Of a DNA stretch of 8,604 nucleotides, positions 1-7,690 are shown piece by piece. Below the pieces are notes generated by a model that was not told where the DNA came from, did no database searches, and saw nothing but the letters and a program-made list of their open reading frames with translations. Both the position numbers and the translations under genes were made by a program. Position 1 is the first letter of the stretch. Every line of letters starts with the position of its first letter. The stretch is from assembly GCA_934307185.1 (NCBI GenBank), contig CAKRCJ010000078.1, positions 1 through 8,604 of the forward strand, read 5' to 3'. Source of the stretch: an uncultured Roseburia sp. (GTDB lineage Bacteria; Bacillota; Clostridia; Lachnospirales; Lachnospiraceae).

Positions 1-30
1 TCAAAAGGCGGATATGATCCCGTTCCATAA
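1..30 (+). CDS. yidD: YidD, membrane protein insertion efficiency factor (3' end only)
   Basis: Only the last nine codons and the TAA stop are present, reading SKGGYDPVP. The GGYDPVP ending is the usual C-terminus of the short YidD family, small membrane-associated proteins encoded just before yidC that assist YidC/Sec-dependent insertion. The stop lies three bases before the yidC Shine-Dalgarno sequence, so the two genes are almost certainly co-transcribed. The call rests on this short tail plus its position, which is the standard rnpA-yidD-yidC arrangement near the origin. Confidence 0.85.
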   Translation, partial: SKGGYDPVP

Positions 31-45
31 TTGGAGGTATTTTCA

Positions 46-1335
46 GTGTCAGAGATGTTATTAACAGCATACAATGGGGCTATTCTTGGACCTATTGCGA
101 AGTTACTTGGCTGGATAATGAACGGAATGTATATTTTAATGGAAAAAGTCGGAATTTCTAATGTCGGTCTTTCCATTATTTTATTTACAATCGTTATTTA
201 TGCTTTAATGTTCCCTTTGACCTACAAACAGCAGAAGTTTTCTAAGTTATCACAGAAAATGAACCCTGAATTGCAGGCAGTCCAGAAAAAGTATAAAGAT
301 AAAAAAGATACGGTATCCATGCAGAATATGCAGGCTGAAACGCAGCAGATTTATGAGAAATATGGCGTTTCACCGACCGGAAGCTGTGTGCAGATGTTAA
401 TTCAGTTTCCATTGTTGTTAGCTTTGTATCGTGTATTTATGAATGTACCAGCTTATATCAGCAGTGTAAAAGATGTATATCTTGGTTTAGTTGACAAGAT
501 TATGGCAACCTCAGGCTATCAGGATATTATGACGAATTTAGTCAGCACCTTGAAAATGAATACGGTGCAGGTTGATTTTACAGCAACAGATACAACAACA
601 TTACAGAATTATGTAGTTGATGTTCTTTCTAAGATGAGTTCTACCGGATGGGATTCTTTAAGAGACGCATTCCCGGGACTGACAGAGTCCATTAATTCTA
701 CATATGGTGTAGTTTCACATGTAAATAATTTTATTGGATTAAATATTTCAGATACACCTTTACAGATTATTAAGGCTGGATTTGCAGGCGGAAGTATTTT
801 ACTGGCAGTTCTTGCATTATTAATTCCTGTTATTTCTTATTTAACACAGGTTTTAAATATTAAGCTAATGCCAACAGCTGCGACAACCGGTGGGGATAAT
901 GACCAGATGGCACAGCAGATGAAGATGATGAACCGCACAATGCCATTGTTTTCTCTTGTAATGTGTTTTACCGTTCCGGTAGGTCTTGGTATTTACTGGA
1001 TTGCAAGTGCAGTTGTAAGAAGTATCCAGCAGTTTTTCTTAAACAAGCATTTCGATAAAATTGATTTGGATGATATTATTGCAAAAAATCAGGAAAAAGC
1101 AAAGAAAAGACGTGAAAAAATGGGTATTTCTGAAAATCAGATTACCAATGCAGCACGTATTAATACAAGACAGGTGACAGCAAGCTCTAAGAGCTCCGTT
1201 AAGACAACGGCTGAGAAGGAGCTTGAAGTTGAGAAGGCAAATGCAGCAAAAGCAAATGCAAAACCGGGAAGTATGGCAGCAAAAGCAAATTTAGTTCGTG
1301 ATTTTAATGAAAGAAATAATAAGAAAAACTCATAA
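46..1335 (+). CDS. yidC: YidC/SpoIIIJ/Oxa1-family membrane protein insertase
   Basis: This 429-residue protein inserts and folds membrane proteins, alone or with SecYEG. I chose the GTG at 46 because GGAGG at 33-37 sits eight bases upstream; the in-frame TTG at 31 overlaps that ribosome binding site. No lipoprotein signal or lipobox cysteine is visible. In order it has an N-terminal amphipathic/hydrophobic helix (about residues 13-35), TM1 (41-60), a charged cytoplasmic hairpin rich in Lys and Gln (61-110), TM2 (116-132), an unusually long external insert (about 137-245), TM3 (250-268), a Met-rich cytoplasmic loop, a TM4/TM5 hairpin (300-324), and a basic Lys/Ala-rich tail (336-429) that may contact ribosomes. 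The FPLT-KQ and QFPLL-ALYRVF signatures are typical of the family. The arginine usually found in the TM1 hydrophilic groove is replaced by Tyr52. It lies between yidD and jag, the normal context. Confidence 0.95.
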   Translation: MSEMLLTAYNGAILGPIAKLLGWIMNGMYILMEKVGISNVGLSIILFTIVIYALMFPLTYKQQKFSKLSQKMNPELQAVQKKYKDKKDTVSMQNMQAETQQIYEKYGVSPTGSCVQMLIQFPLLLALYRVFMNVPAYISSVKDVYLGLVDKIMATSGYQDIMTNLVSTLKMNTVQVDFTATDTTTLQNYVVDVLSKMSSTGWDSLRDAFPGLTESINSTYGVVSHVNNFIGLNISDTPLQIIKAGFAGGSILLAVLALLIPVISYLTQVLNIKLMPTAATTGGDNDQMAQQMKMMNRTMPLFSLVMCFTVPVGLGIYWIASAVVRSIQQFFLNKHFDKIDLDDIIAKNQEKAKKRREKMGISENQITNAARINTRQVTASSKSSVKTTAEKELEVEKANAAKANAKPGSMAAKANLVRDFNERNNKKNS

Positions 1336-1393
1336 GTTATTTTTTCAACGCATGATTTTAAAATAAGACTGCGTAAGTGTGGAGGTTAATTTT

Positions 1394-2023
1394 ATGGAGT
1401 ATATTGAAGTATCAGCAAGAACTGTAGATGATGCAATAACAGAAGCTCTTGTAAAGCTTGGAGCTACCAGTGATCAGATTGAGTATGAAGTAATTGAAAA
1501 AGGAAGCACCGGATTTTTAGGAATTGCAAGAAAAGATGCAGTGATTAAAGTTCGTAAAAAATATTCCGTAGAGGGCAGCATTACAGAATTTTTAGAGAAA
1601 ATTTTTGCTGCAATGGATCTTAGAGTTGAAATTATTATCACAAAAGGCGAAGATGGCAATACTTACAATGTTGAGCTGAAAGGTGATGATATGGGAATCC
1701 TCATTGGTAAGAGAGGACAGACCTTAGACTCTTTACAGTATCTTACAAATCTGGCTGTGAATAAACATTCAGAGGAATATATTAAAGTTAAGATTGATAC
1801 AGAAGATTACCGCAAGAGAAGAAAAGAGACTTTAGAAAATCTCGCAAAAAACATTGCTTATAAAGTAAAGAGAACAAAACGTCCTGTTTCTTTAGAGCCA
1901 ATGAATCCTTTTGAGAGAAGAGTTATTCATTCTGCATTACAGAATGATAAATTTGTTACAACTCATAGTGAAGGTGAAGAGCCATACAGACATGTTGTTG
2001 TTACATTAAAGAGAGAAAGATAA
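1394..2023 (+). CDS. jag: Jag/KhpB (EloR) KH-R3H RNA-binding protein
   Basis: This 209-residue cytoplasmic RNA-binding protein belongs to the Jag/KhpB/EloR family, which in Firmicutes partners with KhpA and affects cell elongation, division and small-RNA biology. The ATG at 1394 is preferred over the upstream in-frame GTG at 1379 because GGAGG (1381-1385) lies eight bases before it. The Jag-N domain spans about residues 1-55 and carries the conserved KGSTGFLG-A stretch at 36-45. The KH domain follows (about 75-135) with its GKRG RNA-binding loop at 105-108. The C-terminal R3H domain contains the Arg-x3-His signature at R175-H179 (RRVIH). Length and domain order match the short form of the family, without the long acidic linker seen in some species. 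It is 58 bases downstream of yidC with no terminator between, so it is probably in the same operon. Confidence 0.95.
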   Translation: MEYIEVSARTVDDAITEALVKLGATSDQIEYEVIEKGSTGFLGIARKDAVIKVRKKYSVEGSITEFLEKIFAAMDLRVEIIITKGEDGNTYNVELKGDDMGILIGKRGQTLDSLQYLTNLAVNKHSEEYIKVKIDTEDYRKRRKETLENLAKNIAYKVKRTKRPVSLEPMNPFERRVIHSALQNDKFVTTHSEGEEPYRHVVVTLKRER

Positions 2024-2123
2024 TTTATTTATAACAGTGATTTTTAAGTTGCACGTCACAAAATTTTGCTAGGAGTGCCATAACAGAATGGAACGGTTTA
2101 GTGAGAGTTTGCGGCGTGCATTT

Positions 2124-2132
2124 TGTGATAAT
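2124..2132 (+). promoter_or_regulatory. Possible extended -10 promoter for mnmE
   Basis: TGTGATAAT is a close match to an extended -10 element (TG-N-TATAAT). No good -35 element is present at 16-18 bases; a TTGCGG at 2109-2114 is too close. Transcription from here would start near 2139, just upstream of the mnmE ribosome binding site, and would allow mnmE-mnmG expression independent of yidC-jag. The 130-base gap before mnmE fits an internal promoter, but the evidence is weak. Confidence 0.25.
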
Positions 2133-2153
2133 ATAGAAAGAAAGGGTATCAAT

Positions 2154-3527
2154 ATGAGGACAGATACAATTGCTGCAATTGCAACTGCAATGTCAAGTTC
2201 AGGAATCGGAATAGTCAGAATCAGTGGAGATGAGGCAGTTTCTATTACAGAGAAGATTTTTGAAATGAAAAATCAGAAAAAACTTTCACAAATGCCGACA
2301 CATACGATTCATTATGGGCATATTCATGATGGGGACGAGGTAATTGATGAAGTTATGGTTCTTTTAATGAGAGAACCAAAAAGTTATACAAGAGAAGATA
2401 CCGTTGAGATAGATTGTCATGGCGGAGTGTACGTCATGAAGAGAATATTAGAAACAGTGATTAAATATGGTGCACGTCCGGCAGAACCAGGCGAGTTTAC
2501 GAAGCGCGCATTTTTAAATGGAAGAATAGATTTGTCCCAGGCAGAATCGGTCATTGATGTTATCAATTCAAAAAATGAGTTTGCTTTAAAAAGCTCTTTA
2601 AGCCAGCTTTCCGGCTCTGTATCACAGAAAATAAAAGAAATCCGTGGAACTGTCTTACATGAAATAGCTTTTATAGAGAGTGCGCTAGATGACCCGGAGC
2701 ATATCAGCTTAGAAGGATATCCGAAGCAGTTATCCGGTACTGCTTCAGAAGTGATAAGGAAAATCGAAAAATTACTTGCAAACAGTGATAATGGAAAAAT
2801 GTTGAAAGAGGGGATTTCTACAGTTATAGTAGGAAAGCCAAATGCAGGAAAATCATCACTTTTAAATACATTAGTTGGTGAAGAAAAAGCGATTGTAACA
2901 GATATAGCAGGAACAACGAGAGATGTTCTTGAAGAACAGATTAACTTAAACGGTATTCTTTTACATATTATTGATACTGCAGGAATTCGTGATACGGAGG
3001 ATGTTGTTGAAAAAATCGGAGTGCAACGCGCTAAAAAGTATTTAAATAATGCAGATTTGGTAATTTATGTCGTTGATACATCAACAAAGTTAGATGAAAA
3101 TGACTTTGAAATTATGGAGCTGTTAAAGGACAGACATGCGATTGTTCTGTTAAATAAATCAGATTTAACTCCGGTTACGACATTAGAAGATATTAAGACA
3201 CATCTGGATAAAAAAATGATTTCAATTTCAGCAAAAGAACAGACTGGAATTGATGAGTTAGAGGAAACCATTAAAGAGATGTTTTTCTCAGGAGAAGTAA
3301 CCTTTAATGATGAAATTTATATTACAAATATCAGACATAAAACATCTTTACAGGAAGCATTAAGAAGCTTACATCTGGTATTGCAGAGTATAGAAGACGA
3401 GATGCCGGAAGATTTTTATTCCATTGATTTAATGAATGCATATGAAGAACTTGGAACGATTATCGGAGAGTCGGTAGAGGATGATCTGGTAAATGAAATC
3501 TTCAGTAAATTCTGTATGGGTAAGTAA
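2154..3527 (+). CDS. mnmE: MnmE, tRNA wobble-uridine modification GTPase
   Basis: MnmE is a dimeric GTPase that works with MnmG to add a (carboxymethyl)aminomethyl group to C5 of U34 in certain tRNAs, using a folate one-carbon donor. I placed the start at the ATG at 2154, giving 457 residues beginning [11 protein letters not shown], the normal MnmE N-terminus, with AAAGGG seven bases upstream. An in-frame ATG at 2088 would add 22 residues unlike the family. The N-terminal folate-binding domain includes [17 protein letters not shown]. The G domain shows G1 GKPNAGKS (227-234), G2 with TTRD (254-257), G3 DTAG (274-277), G4 NKSD (334-337) and an SAK-type G5. The extreme C-terminus is CMGK, containing the conserved catalytic cysteine (C454). 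All key residues appear intact. mnmG follows after 35 bases, so the two complex partners are co-expressed. Confidence 0.97.
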   Translation: MRTDTIAAIATAMSSSGIGIVRISGDEAVSITEKIFEMKNQKKLSQMPTHTIHYGHIHDGDEVIDEVMVLLMREPKSYTREDTVEIDCHGGVYVMKRILETVIKYGARPAEPGEFTKRAFLNGRIDLSQAESVIDVINSKNEFALKSSLSQLSGSVSQKIKEIRGTVLHEIAFIESALDDPEHISLEGYPKQLSGTASEVIRKIEKLLANSDNGKMLKEGISTVIVGKPNAGKSSLLNTLVGEEKAIVTDIAGTTRDVLEEQINLNGILLHIIDTAGIRDTEDVVEKIGVQRAKKYLNNADLVIYVVDTSTKLDENDFEIMELLKDRHAIVLLNKSDLTPVTTLEDIKTHLDKKMISISAKEQTGIDELEETIKEMFFSGEVTFNDEIYITNIRHKTSLQEALRSLHLVLQSIEDEMPEDFYSIDLMNAYEELGTIIGESVEDDLVNEIFSKFCMGK

Positions 3528-3562
3528 AGTATCTATTATTTAATAGCAAAGAGGATATAAAG

Positions 3563-5494
3563 ATGGAAGAGAAAAAAATTCCTTATGTAGAAGAAGAATA
3601 TGATGTGGTTGTTGTAGGTGCGGGACATGCGGGATGTGAGGCAGCATTAGCATGTGCGCGCCTTGGGCTTGAAACAATTATTTTTACTGTCAGTGTCGAC
3701 AGTATTGCAATGATGCCTTGTAATCCAAATATTGGAGGAAGTTCCAAAGGACATCTTGTAAGGGAAATTGATGCATTAGGCGGAGAGATGGGAAAGAACA
3801 TCGACAAGACTTTCATTCAGTCAAAGATGTTAAATAAATCCAAAGGACCTGCGGTTCATTCTCTCCGTGCACAGGCAGATAAATTAAATTACAGCATGGA
3901 AATGAGGAAAACTCTTCAGAATACAGACCACCTTACTATTCGTCAGGCAGAGGTTTCAGAGATTATCACGGAAAATATTGCAGCGGAAAATGGAAAAGAA
4001 TTATCTAAAATTGCCGGAGTAAAAACTTTTTCCGGTGCGGTATATAAATGTAAGGCTGTTGTTTTATGTACCGGAACTTATCTTCGTGCAAGATGTCTGA
4101 CCGGAGAAATGATTACATACACAGGTCCGAATGGCTTACAGGCTGCAAATCATCTGACTGAGTCATTAAAAGAGCATGGAATAGAGATGTTCCGTTTTAA
4201 AACAGGAACACCGGCAAGAATTGACAAACGTTCGATTGATTTTTCAAAAATGCAGGAACAAAAAGGGGATGAGAGAGTCGTTCCATTTTCATTTACAACC
4301 AATCCGGAGGATGTACAGATAGACCAGGTTTCCTGCTGGTTAACTTACACCAATGAAAAAACACATGAAATTATCCGGAATAACTTAGACCGTTCCCCGA
4401 TTTACGCTGGAATTATCGAAGGAACAGGTCCAAGATATTGTCCGTCCATTGAGGACAAGGTTGTAAAATTTGCAGATAAAGACAGACATCAGATTTTTAT
4501 CGAACCGGAAGGTTTAAACACAAATGAGATGTATGTTGGCGGAATGTCTTCTTCTTTACCGGAAGATGTACAGCATGAGATGTACAGGACATTGCCTGGA
4601 CTTGAAAATGTCAAAATTGTTCGAAATGCATATGCAATTGAGTACGATTGTATTAATCCAAATCAGTTGTATGCAACATTGGAATTTAAAAATATCAAAG
4701 GTCTGTTTTCCGGTGGACAGTTTAACGGAAGCAGCGGTTATGAGGAGGCGGCATGCCAGGGATTGGTTGCCGGTATTAATGCTGCTATGAGCATTTTAGG
4801 AAAAGAACCGCTTGTGTTAGATCGTTCCGAAGCTTATATCGGGGTTTTGATTGATGACCTTGTAACAAAAGAAAACCATGAGCCGTACCGTATGATGACT
4901 TCCCGTGCGGAGTACCGTTTGCTGCTTCGTCAGGATAATGCAGATTTAAGACTGTCGAAAAAAGGTTATGAGATAGGACTCATTTCGAAAGATAGATATG
5001 ACTGGGTATGCAAAAAAGAAGTTCTGATAAAAGAAGAAATTGAACGTGTTGCAGGTGTTAAGCTTGGAGCAAATAAAGAGGTTCAGGCTCTTTTGGAAAG
5101 CTATGGAAGCATTCCGCTTAATACAGGAACTACTTTAACTGAGTTAATCCGCAGACCGGAGCTTGATTATGAAAAGCTTGCACCAATTGATAAAGACAGA
5201 CCTGAATTACCTTATGATGTTGTAGAACAGGTTAACATAAATATCAAGTACGATGGTTATATCACAAGACAGATTAAACAGGTAGAGCATTATAAAAAGC
5301 TGGAAACAAAGAAAATACCGGAAGATTTTGATTACGATGAAGTACCGAGCCTGCGTATTGAGGCAAGACAGAAGTTAAAATTATATAAGCCACTGTCAAT
5401 CGGTCAGGCATCGAGAATATCAGGTGTTTCCCCTGCAGATATTTCTGTTCTGCTTGTTTATATGGAACAGATGAGGTATCATGCGGAAAAATAA
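3563..5494 (+). CDS. mnmG: MnmG (GidA), FAD-dependent tRNA wobble-uridine modification enzyme
   Basis: MnmG is the FAD/NADH-dependent partner of MnmE and catalyses formation of cmnm5U or nm5U at position 34 of tRNAs reading purine-ending codons. The 643-residue length is normal. The ATG has AGAGGA at 3550-3555, seven bases upstream. The N-terminal dinucleotide-binding motif GAGHAG is at residues 19-24. The two cysteines known to be important in the family are present: C53 in [10 protein letters not shown] and C293 in [11 protein letters not shown], the first family signature. The second signature, [13 protein letters not shown], begins at residue 384. The C-terminal helical domain that binds MnmE and tRNA is complete, and no frameshift or missing motif is seen. 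It follows mnmE closely and is separated from rsmG by 137 bases holding a long inverted repeat. Confidence 0.97.
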   Translation: MEEKKIPYVEEEYDVVVVGAGHAGCEAALACARLGLETIIFTVSVDSIAMMPCNPNIGGSSKGHLVREIDALGGEMGKNIDKTFIQSKMLNKSKGPAVHSLRAQADKLNYSMEMRKTLQNTDHLTIRQAEVSEIITENIAAENGKELSKIAGVKTFSGAVYKCKAVVLCTGTYLRARCLTGEMITYTGPNGLQAANHLTESLKEHGIEMFRFKTGTPARIDKRSIDFSKMQEQKGDERVVPFSFTTNPEDVQIDQVSCWLTYTNEKTHEIIRNNLDRSPIYAGIIEGTGPRYCPSIEDKVVKFADKDRHQIFIEPEGLNTNEMYVGGMSSSLPEDVQHEMYRTLPGLENVKIVRNAYAIEYDCINPNQLYATLEFKNIKGLFSGGQFNGSSGYEEAACQGLVAGINAAMSILGKEPLVLDRSEAYIGVLIDDLVTKENHEPYRMMTSRAEYRLLLRQDNADLRLSKKGYEIGLISKDRYDWVCKKEVLIKEEIERVAGVKLGANKEVQALLESYGSIPLNTGTTLTELIRRPELDYEKLAPIDKDRPELPYDVVEQVNINIKYDGYITRQIKQVEHYKKLETKKIPEDFDYDEVPSLRIEARQKLKLYKPLSIGQASRISGVSPADISVLLVYMEQMRYHAEK

Positions 5495-5525
5495 ATCTGT
5501 GATATTATTGGAAAGCCGGATAATC

Positions 5526-5602
5526 AGGCAATTGCGAAACTCAAATTCCGCTGTTCCATTATTGTAAAAAATTAACACTTTCTATGAGTTTCGCAATTAC
5601 CT
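5526..5602. repeat. Long imperfect inverted repeat between mnmG and rsmG
   Basis: The arms 5526-5543 and 5585-5602 pair over 18 positions with a single mismatch (C5529 against A5599). Their inner 14 bases, AATTGCGAAACTCA and its complement, match perfectly. The spacer is 41 bases. No U-tract follows the right arm, so this is not an intrinsic terminator. It could be a dispersed intergenic repeat or small mobile element, an RNA structure that separates mnmG and rsmG expression by processing, or a protein-binding site. It ends 29 bases before the rsmG start and just upstream of its ribosome binding site. Confidence 0.8.
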
Positions 5603-5631
5603 AAATAGAATGAGGATAAAGGAAATTTAGA

Positions 5632-6345
5632 ATGTCATATAATTTAGATAAATTTTTAAATGGATTAGAAGAACTTCATATTGTTTTAAGTGAGGAACAG
5701 ATAAATCAGTTCATCCGGTATTATGAGATGCTTGTAGAAAAAAATAAAGTAATGAACCTTACAGCAATTACAGAATTTGATGAAGTCATTGAGAAACATT
5801 TTTTAGACAGTCTTTCCTTAATAAAAGTATATGATTTGACAAAAGAAGTTTCTGTGCTTGACATGGGAACCGGTGCAGGTTTTCCGGGAATTCCGTTAAA
5901 AATTGCATTTCCTGAATTAAAGGTAACTTTAGTAGACTCGTTAAATAAGCGAATTTTATTTTTACAGGAAGTAATTGATACACTCCAGTTAAAAAATATT
6001 GATGCGCTTCATGCAAGAGCAGAAGAACTTGGGAAAAACAAAAGCTACCGGGAACAGTTTGATTTAGTTGTATCAAGAGCAGTTGCGAATCTGGCTTCCT
6101 TAGGAGAGTATTGTATTCCGTTTGCAAAACTGGGTGGTAATTTTATTTCTTACAAATCAGGTGAGATAGAAGAAGAAGTGAAGAATGCAAAAAATGCAGT
6201 GTTTCTGTTAGGAGGAAAAGTAAAGGAAGTTTATAAGTTTGATTTATATGAACAGAAACGGTCATTTGTTGTGATTGATAAAGTAAAAGGAACACCAAAG
6301 GCTTATCCGAGAAAAGCCGGAACACCGACAAAGATGCCATTATAA
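5632..6345 (+). CDS. rsmG: RsmG (GidB), 16S rRNA (guanine-527-N7) methyltransferase
   Basis: RsmG transfers a methyl group from S-adenosylmethionine to N7 of G527 in the 530 loop of 16S rRNA; loss of this mark is known to give low-level streptomycin resistance. The 237-residue length is typical. AAAGGA at 5618-5623 lies eight bases before the ATG. The class I methyltransferase fold is recognisable: motif I LDMGTGAGFPG around 76-86, an acidic residue for the SAM ribose at D102 (VTLVDS), and the VSRAVA segment at 147-152 near the active site. The N-terminal stretch NLTAI (about 42-46) and the C-terminal YPRKAGTPTKMPL tail are RsmG hallmarks. It is the last gene of the co-directional block and is followed by a bidirectional terminator-like structure. 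In many relatives parA comes next; here two accessory genes intervene. Confidence 0.96.
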   Translation: MSYNLDKFLNGLEELHIVLSEEQINQFIRYYEMLVEKNKVMNLTAITEFDEVIEKHFLDSLSLIKVYDLTKEVSVLDMGTGAGFPGIPLKIAFPELKVTLVDSLNKRILFLQEVIDTLQLKNIDALHARAEELGKNKSYREQFDLVVSRAVANLASLGEYCIPFAKLGGNFISYKSGEIEEEVKNAKNAVFLLGGKVKEVYKFDLYEQKRSFVVIDKVKGTPKAYPRKAGTPTKMPL

Positions 6346-6385
6346 TAAATTTGTGGAAAACAAAAAATATACGAAAATGAAAAAT

Positions 6386-6489
6386 AAGGACTGTCGCAAA
6401 AGACATATTTCATACAATATGCAGATATAAGAACTATGATTTACTGCTATTATTGTATGGATTATGCTTAATGTGACAGTCCTTTTTTT
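6386..6489. terminator. Bidirectional terminator-like element with nested stems (possibly MITE-derived)
   Basis: The outer arms 6386-6398 and 6472-6484 pair over 13 positions with one G-U wobble (GGACTGTCGCA against TGTGACAGTCC). On the + strand the right arm runs into seven T residues at 6483-6489; on the - strand the structure is followed by a T-rich stretch complementary to 6381-6387. It sits between convergent rsmG and the hydrolase gene, as expected for a shared terminator. The 73-base interior folds again: CATACAATA at 6411-6419 pairs with 6451-6459, and GCAG at 6421-6424 with CTGC at 6444-6447. The long folded interior is unlike a simple terminator. The ends resemble terminal inverted repeats of some insertion sequences, so a mobile-element origin is possible. 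Confidence 0.75.
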
Positions 6490-6553
6490 GTAAAGTTTAT
6501 AAAAATTTTAATGCAAATATATCTACTTTGCTATGGGTTACAGTCTGTTATAA

Positions 6554-7498
6554 TTATTTCAAAAACATATCTACAGTTTCAATAATTTTATCCGGTGTCT
6601 CTAAGTGTGGGTACTTTTTGCAATTGGACAAATAAATAATTTCACTGTTTGCATTTTTACAGTAAGAGTCTGCAATGGCAACAGCATTTTTTGTATTTCT
6701 GCTTACAACAATATAAAGAGGAATTTCCAGTTTATTCAAAACATGCTCAATGCTGTTTTTGGTATAATTTGCATCCATGCTTGCCATTAGATATTTGCCA
6801 TGACTGCCGTTCATATGTGCAGCTTCGTAATATGCGTCAATTAATTTTGAAGAAACCAATTGTGGTTTTGCATAATAGTCTTCACGGAAATACTTCGTAA
6901 TATAGGCATTGCTTACTCTCAAATTATAAATAAATGTTCCAATAACAGGAAACTCTAACAATGTCTTCTTAAAGGAAGCATATTTATCTGTCGTAATATG
7001 AAAGTCCTTCAATGAAGGTGGGTTAATGCACATAATGGAATTGAAAAGTTTCTTATTCATGTTAGCGGCAAGTATTGTAAAGGAGATTGATTCGTTGGAA
7101 ACAATAACATCTGTCTTTTCACCAATAACATTATTTACAAAATCTGTAATTAACTGCACATACAAATAATTTGTATAGGTCAGATATGGTTTATCTGAGC
7201 GGCCACAGCCTAATAAATCTATTGTATATACTGTGTGTTTTTTTTCAAGTTTTCGAATAACTTTACACCATTCATAGGAAGAACTGATTGGATTTAAGTC
7301 ATGAATTAATAATACTGGTGTTCCAGTTCCGCGTTTGGTATAATAAATCTTTCCATTCTTCCAGTCATAAAAATTGCCATCTTCTGATTTTAAAATATTT
7401 TTAATATCAGCAGTCATGTCAATAAATCGATTGGCAATGTGAATTGTTCCGGCAGCTAAAGCTGTCAATAAGAAAAAATGACGTATGTTTTTTTTCAT
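6554..7498 (-). CDS. Membrane-anchored alpha/beta-hydrolase-fold protein, substrate unknown
   Basis: This is a 314-residue protein. I chose the ATG at 7496-7498 because a full AGGAGGT lies nine bases upstream (7508-7514); an ATG seven codons earlier precedes that site. The N-terminus has two lysines and an arginine, then a hydrophobic helix (about 8-22) that looks like a signal anchor, so the enzyme domain is probably outside the membrane. The alpha/beta-hydrolase pattern is clear: LLIHDLNPISSSYEW (63-77, oxyanion-hole region), DLLGCGRSDKP (94-104), a nucleophile-elbow position with S137 in SNESIS, and a C-terminal PHLETP with the candidate catalytic H298. The elbow lacks both glycines of GxSxG, and the usual acid position near 268 reads SRNTKN. 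Activity is therefore uncertain; it may be an unusual esterase/lipase or a non-catalytic relative. It stands alone with its own promoter, convergent with rsmG. Confidence 0.8.
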   Translation of the reverse strand: MKKNIRHFFLLTALAAGTIHIANRFIDMTADIKNILKSEDGNFYDWKNGKIYYTKRGTGTPVLLIHDLNPISSSYEWCKVIRKLEKKHTVYTIDLLGCGRSDKPYLTYTNYLYVQLITDFVNNVIGEKTDVIVSNESISFTILAANMNKKLFNSIMCINPPSLKDFHITTDKYASFKKTLLEFPVIGTFIYNLRVSNAYITKYFREDYYAKPQLVSSKLIDAYYEAAHMNGSHGKYLMASMDANYTKNSIEHVLNKLEIPLYIVVSRNTKNAVAIADSYCKNANSEIIYLSNCKKYPHLETPDKIIETVDMFLK

Positions 7499-7562
7499 TA
7501 TGTGTAAACCTCCTGTCATTATATATTTTCCGTTCGTAAAAATTACAAATCTTATTAACTAT

Positions 7563-7591
7563 ATTATATCCGCTTTTAGGTCTATATACAA
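7563..7591 (-). promoter_or_regulatory. Promoter for the alpha/beta-hydrolase gene
   Basis: On the - strand, TTGTAT (7586-7591) and a perfect TATAAT (7563-7568) are separated by 17 bases. The predicted transcription start near 7556 gives a leader of about 58 bases before the ATG at 7498. This is a good sigma-A-type match facing the hydrolase gene. Confidence 0.65.
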
Positions 7592-7612
7592 ATTAAATTT
7601 CAAATATATTAT

Positions 7613-7640
7613 TTGATTTTTTGTTTTAATAAGATACAAT
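7613..7640 (+). promoter_or_regulatory. Promoter for the coiled-coil gene, with overlapping inverted repeat
   Basis: TTGATT (7613-7618) and TACAAT (7635-7640) are 16 bases apart and face the coiled-coil gene. A 7-bp inverted repeat with a 3-base centre (7600-7616) overlaps the -35 element and lies between the two divergent promoters, so it could be an operator. The region is very AT-rich, so the repeat may be accidental. Confidence 0.5.
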
Positions 7641-7690
7641 AAAGGAGGCAGTAAATTAATACTGTTAAAACATATGTTCGGAGAAAGTAT

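Noticed and set aside
3533..3546. Short palindrome CTATTATTTAATAG between mnmE and mnmG
   Set aside because: Six AT-rich base pairs with a two-base centre and no U-tract. It is too weak to be a terminator and is better explained by composition.
4524..4790. An 88-codon open frame on the + strand inside mnmG
   Set aside because: It lies wholly within the well-supported mnmG frame, and its Cys/Met-rich product looks like an out-of-frame reading of conserved MnmG sequence.
5786..6127. A 113-codon open frame on the - strand inside rsmG
   Set aside because: It is antisense to intact rsmG motifs, has no convincing ribosome binding site and no recognisable family.
6352..6360. Single DnaA-box-like sequence on the - strand (TTTTCCACA)
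   Set aside because: One relaxed match in AT-rich intergenic DNA, with no cluster and no AT-rich unwinding region beside it. The real origin is expected on the other side of yidD-rnpA-rpmH, outside the window.
6528..6554. Promoter-like TTGCTA-N15-TATAAT on the + strand, pointing antisense into the hydrolase gene
   Set aside because: Spacing is short, the -35 is imperfect, and such matches are common in AT-rich intergenic DNA. There is no + strand gene downstream for it to serve.
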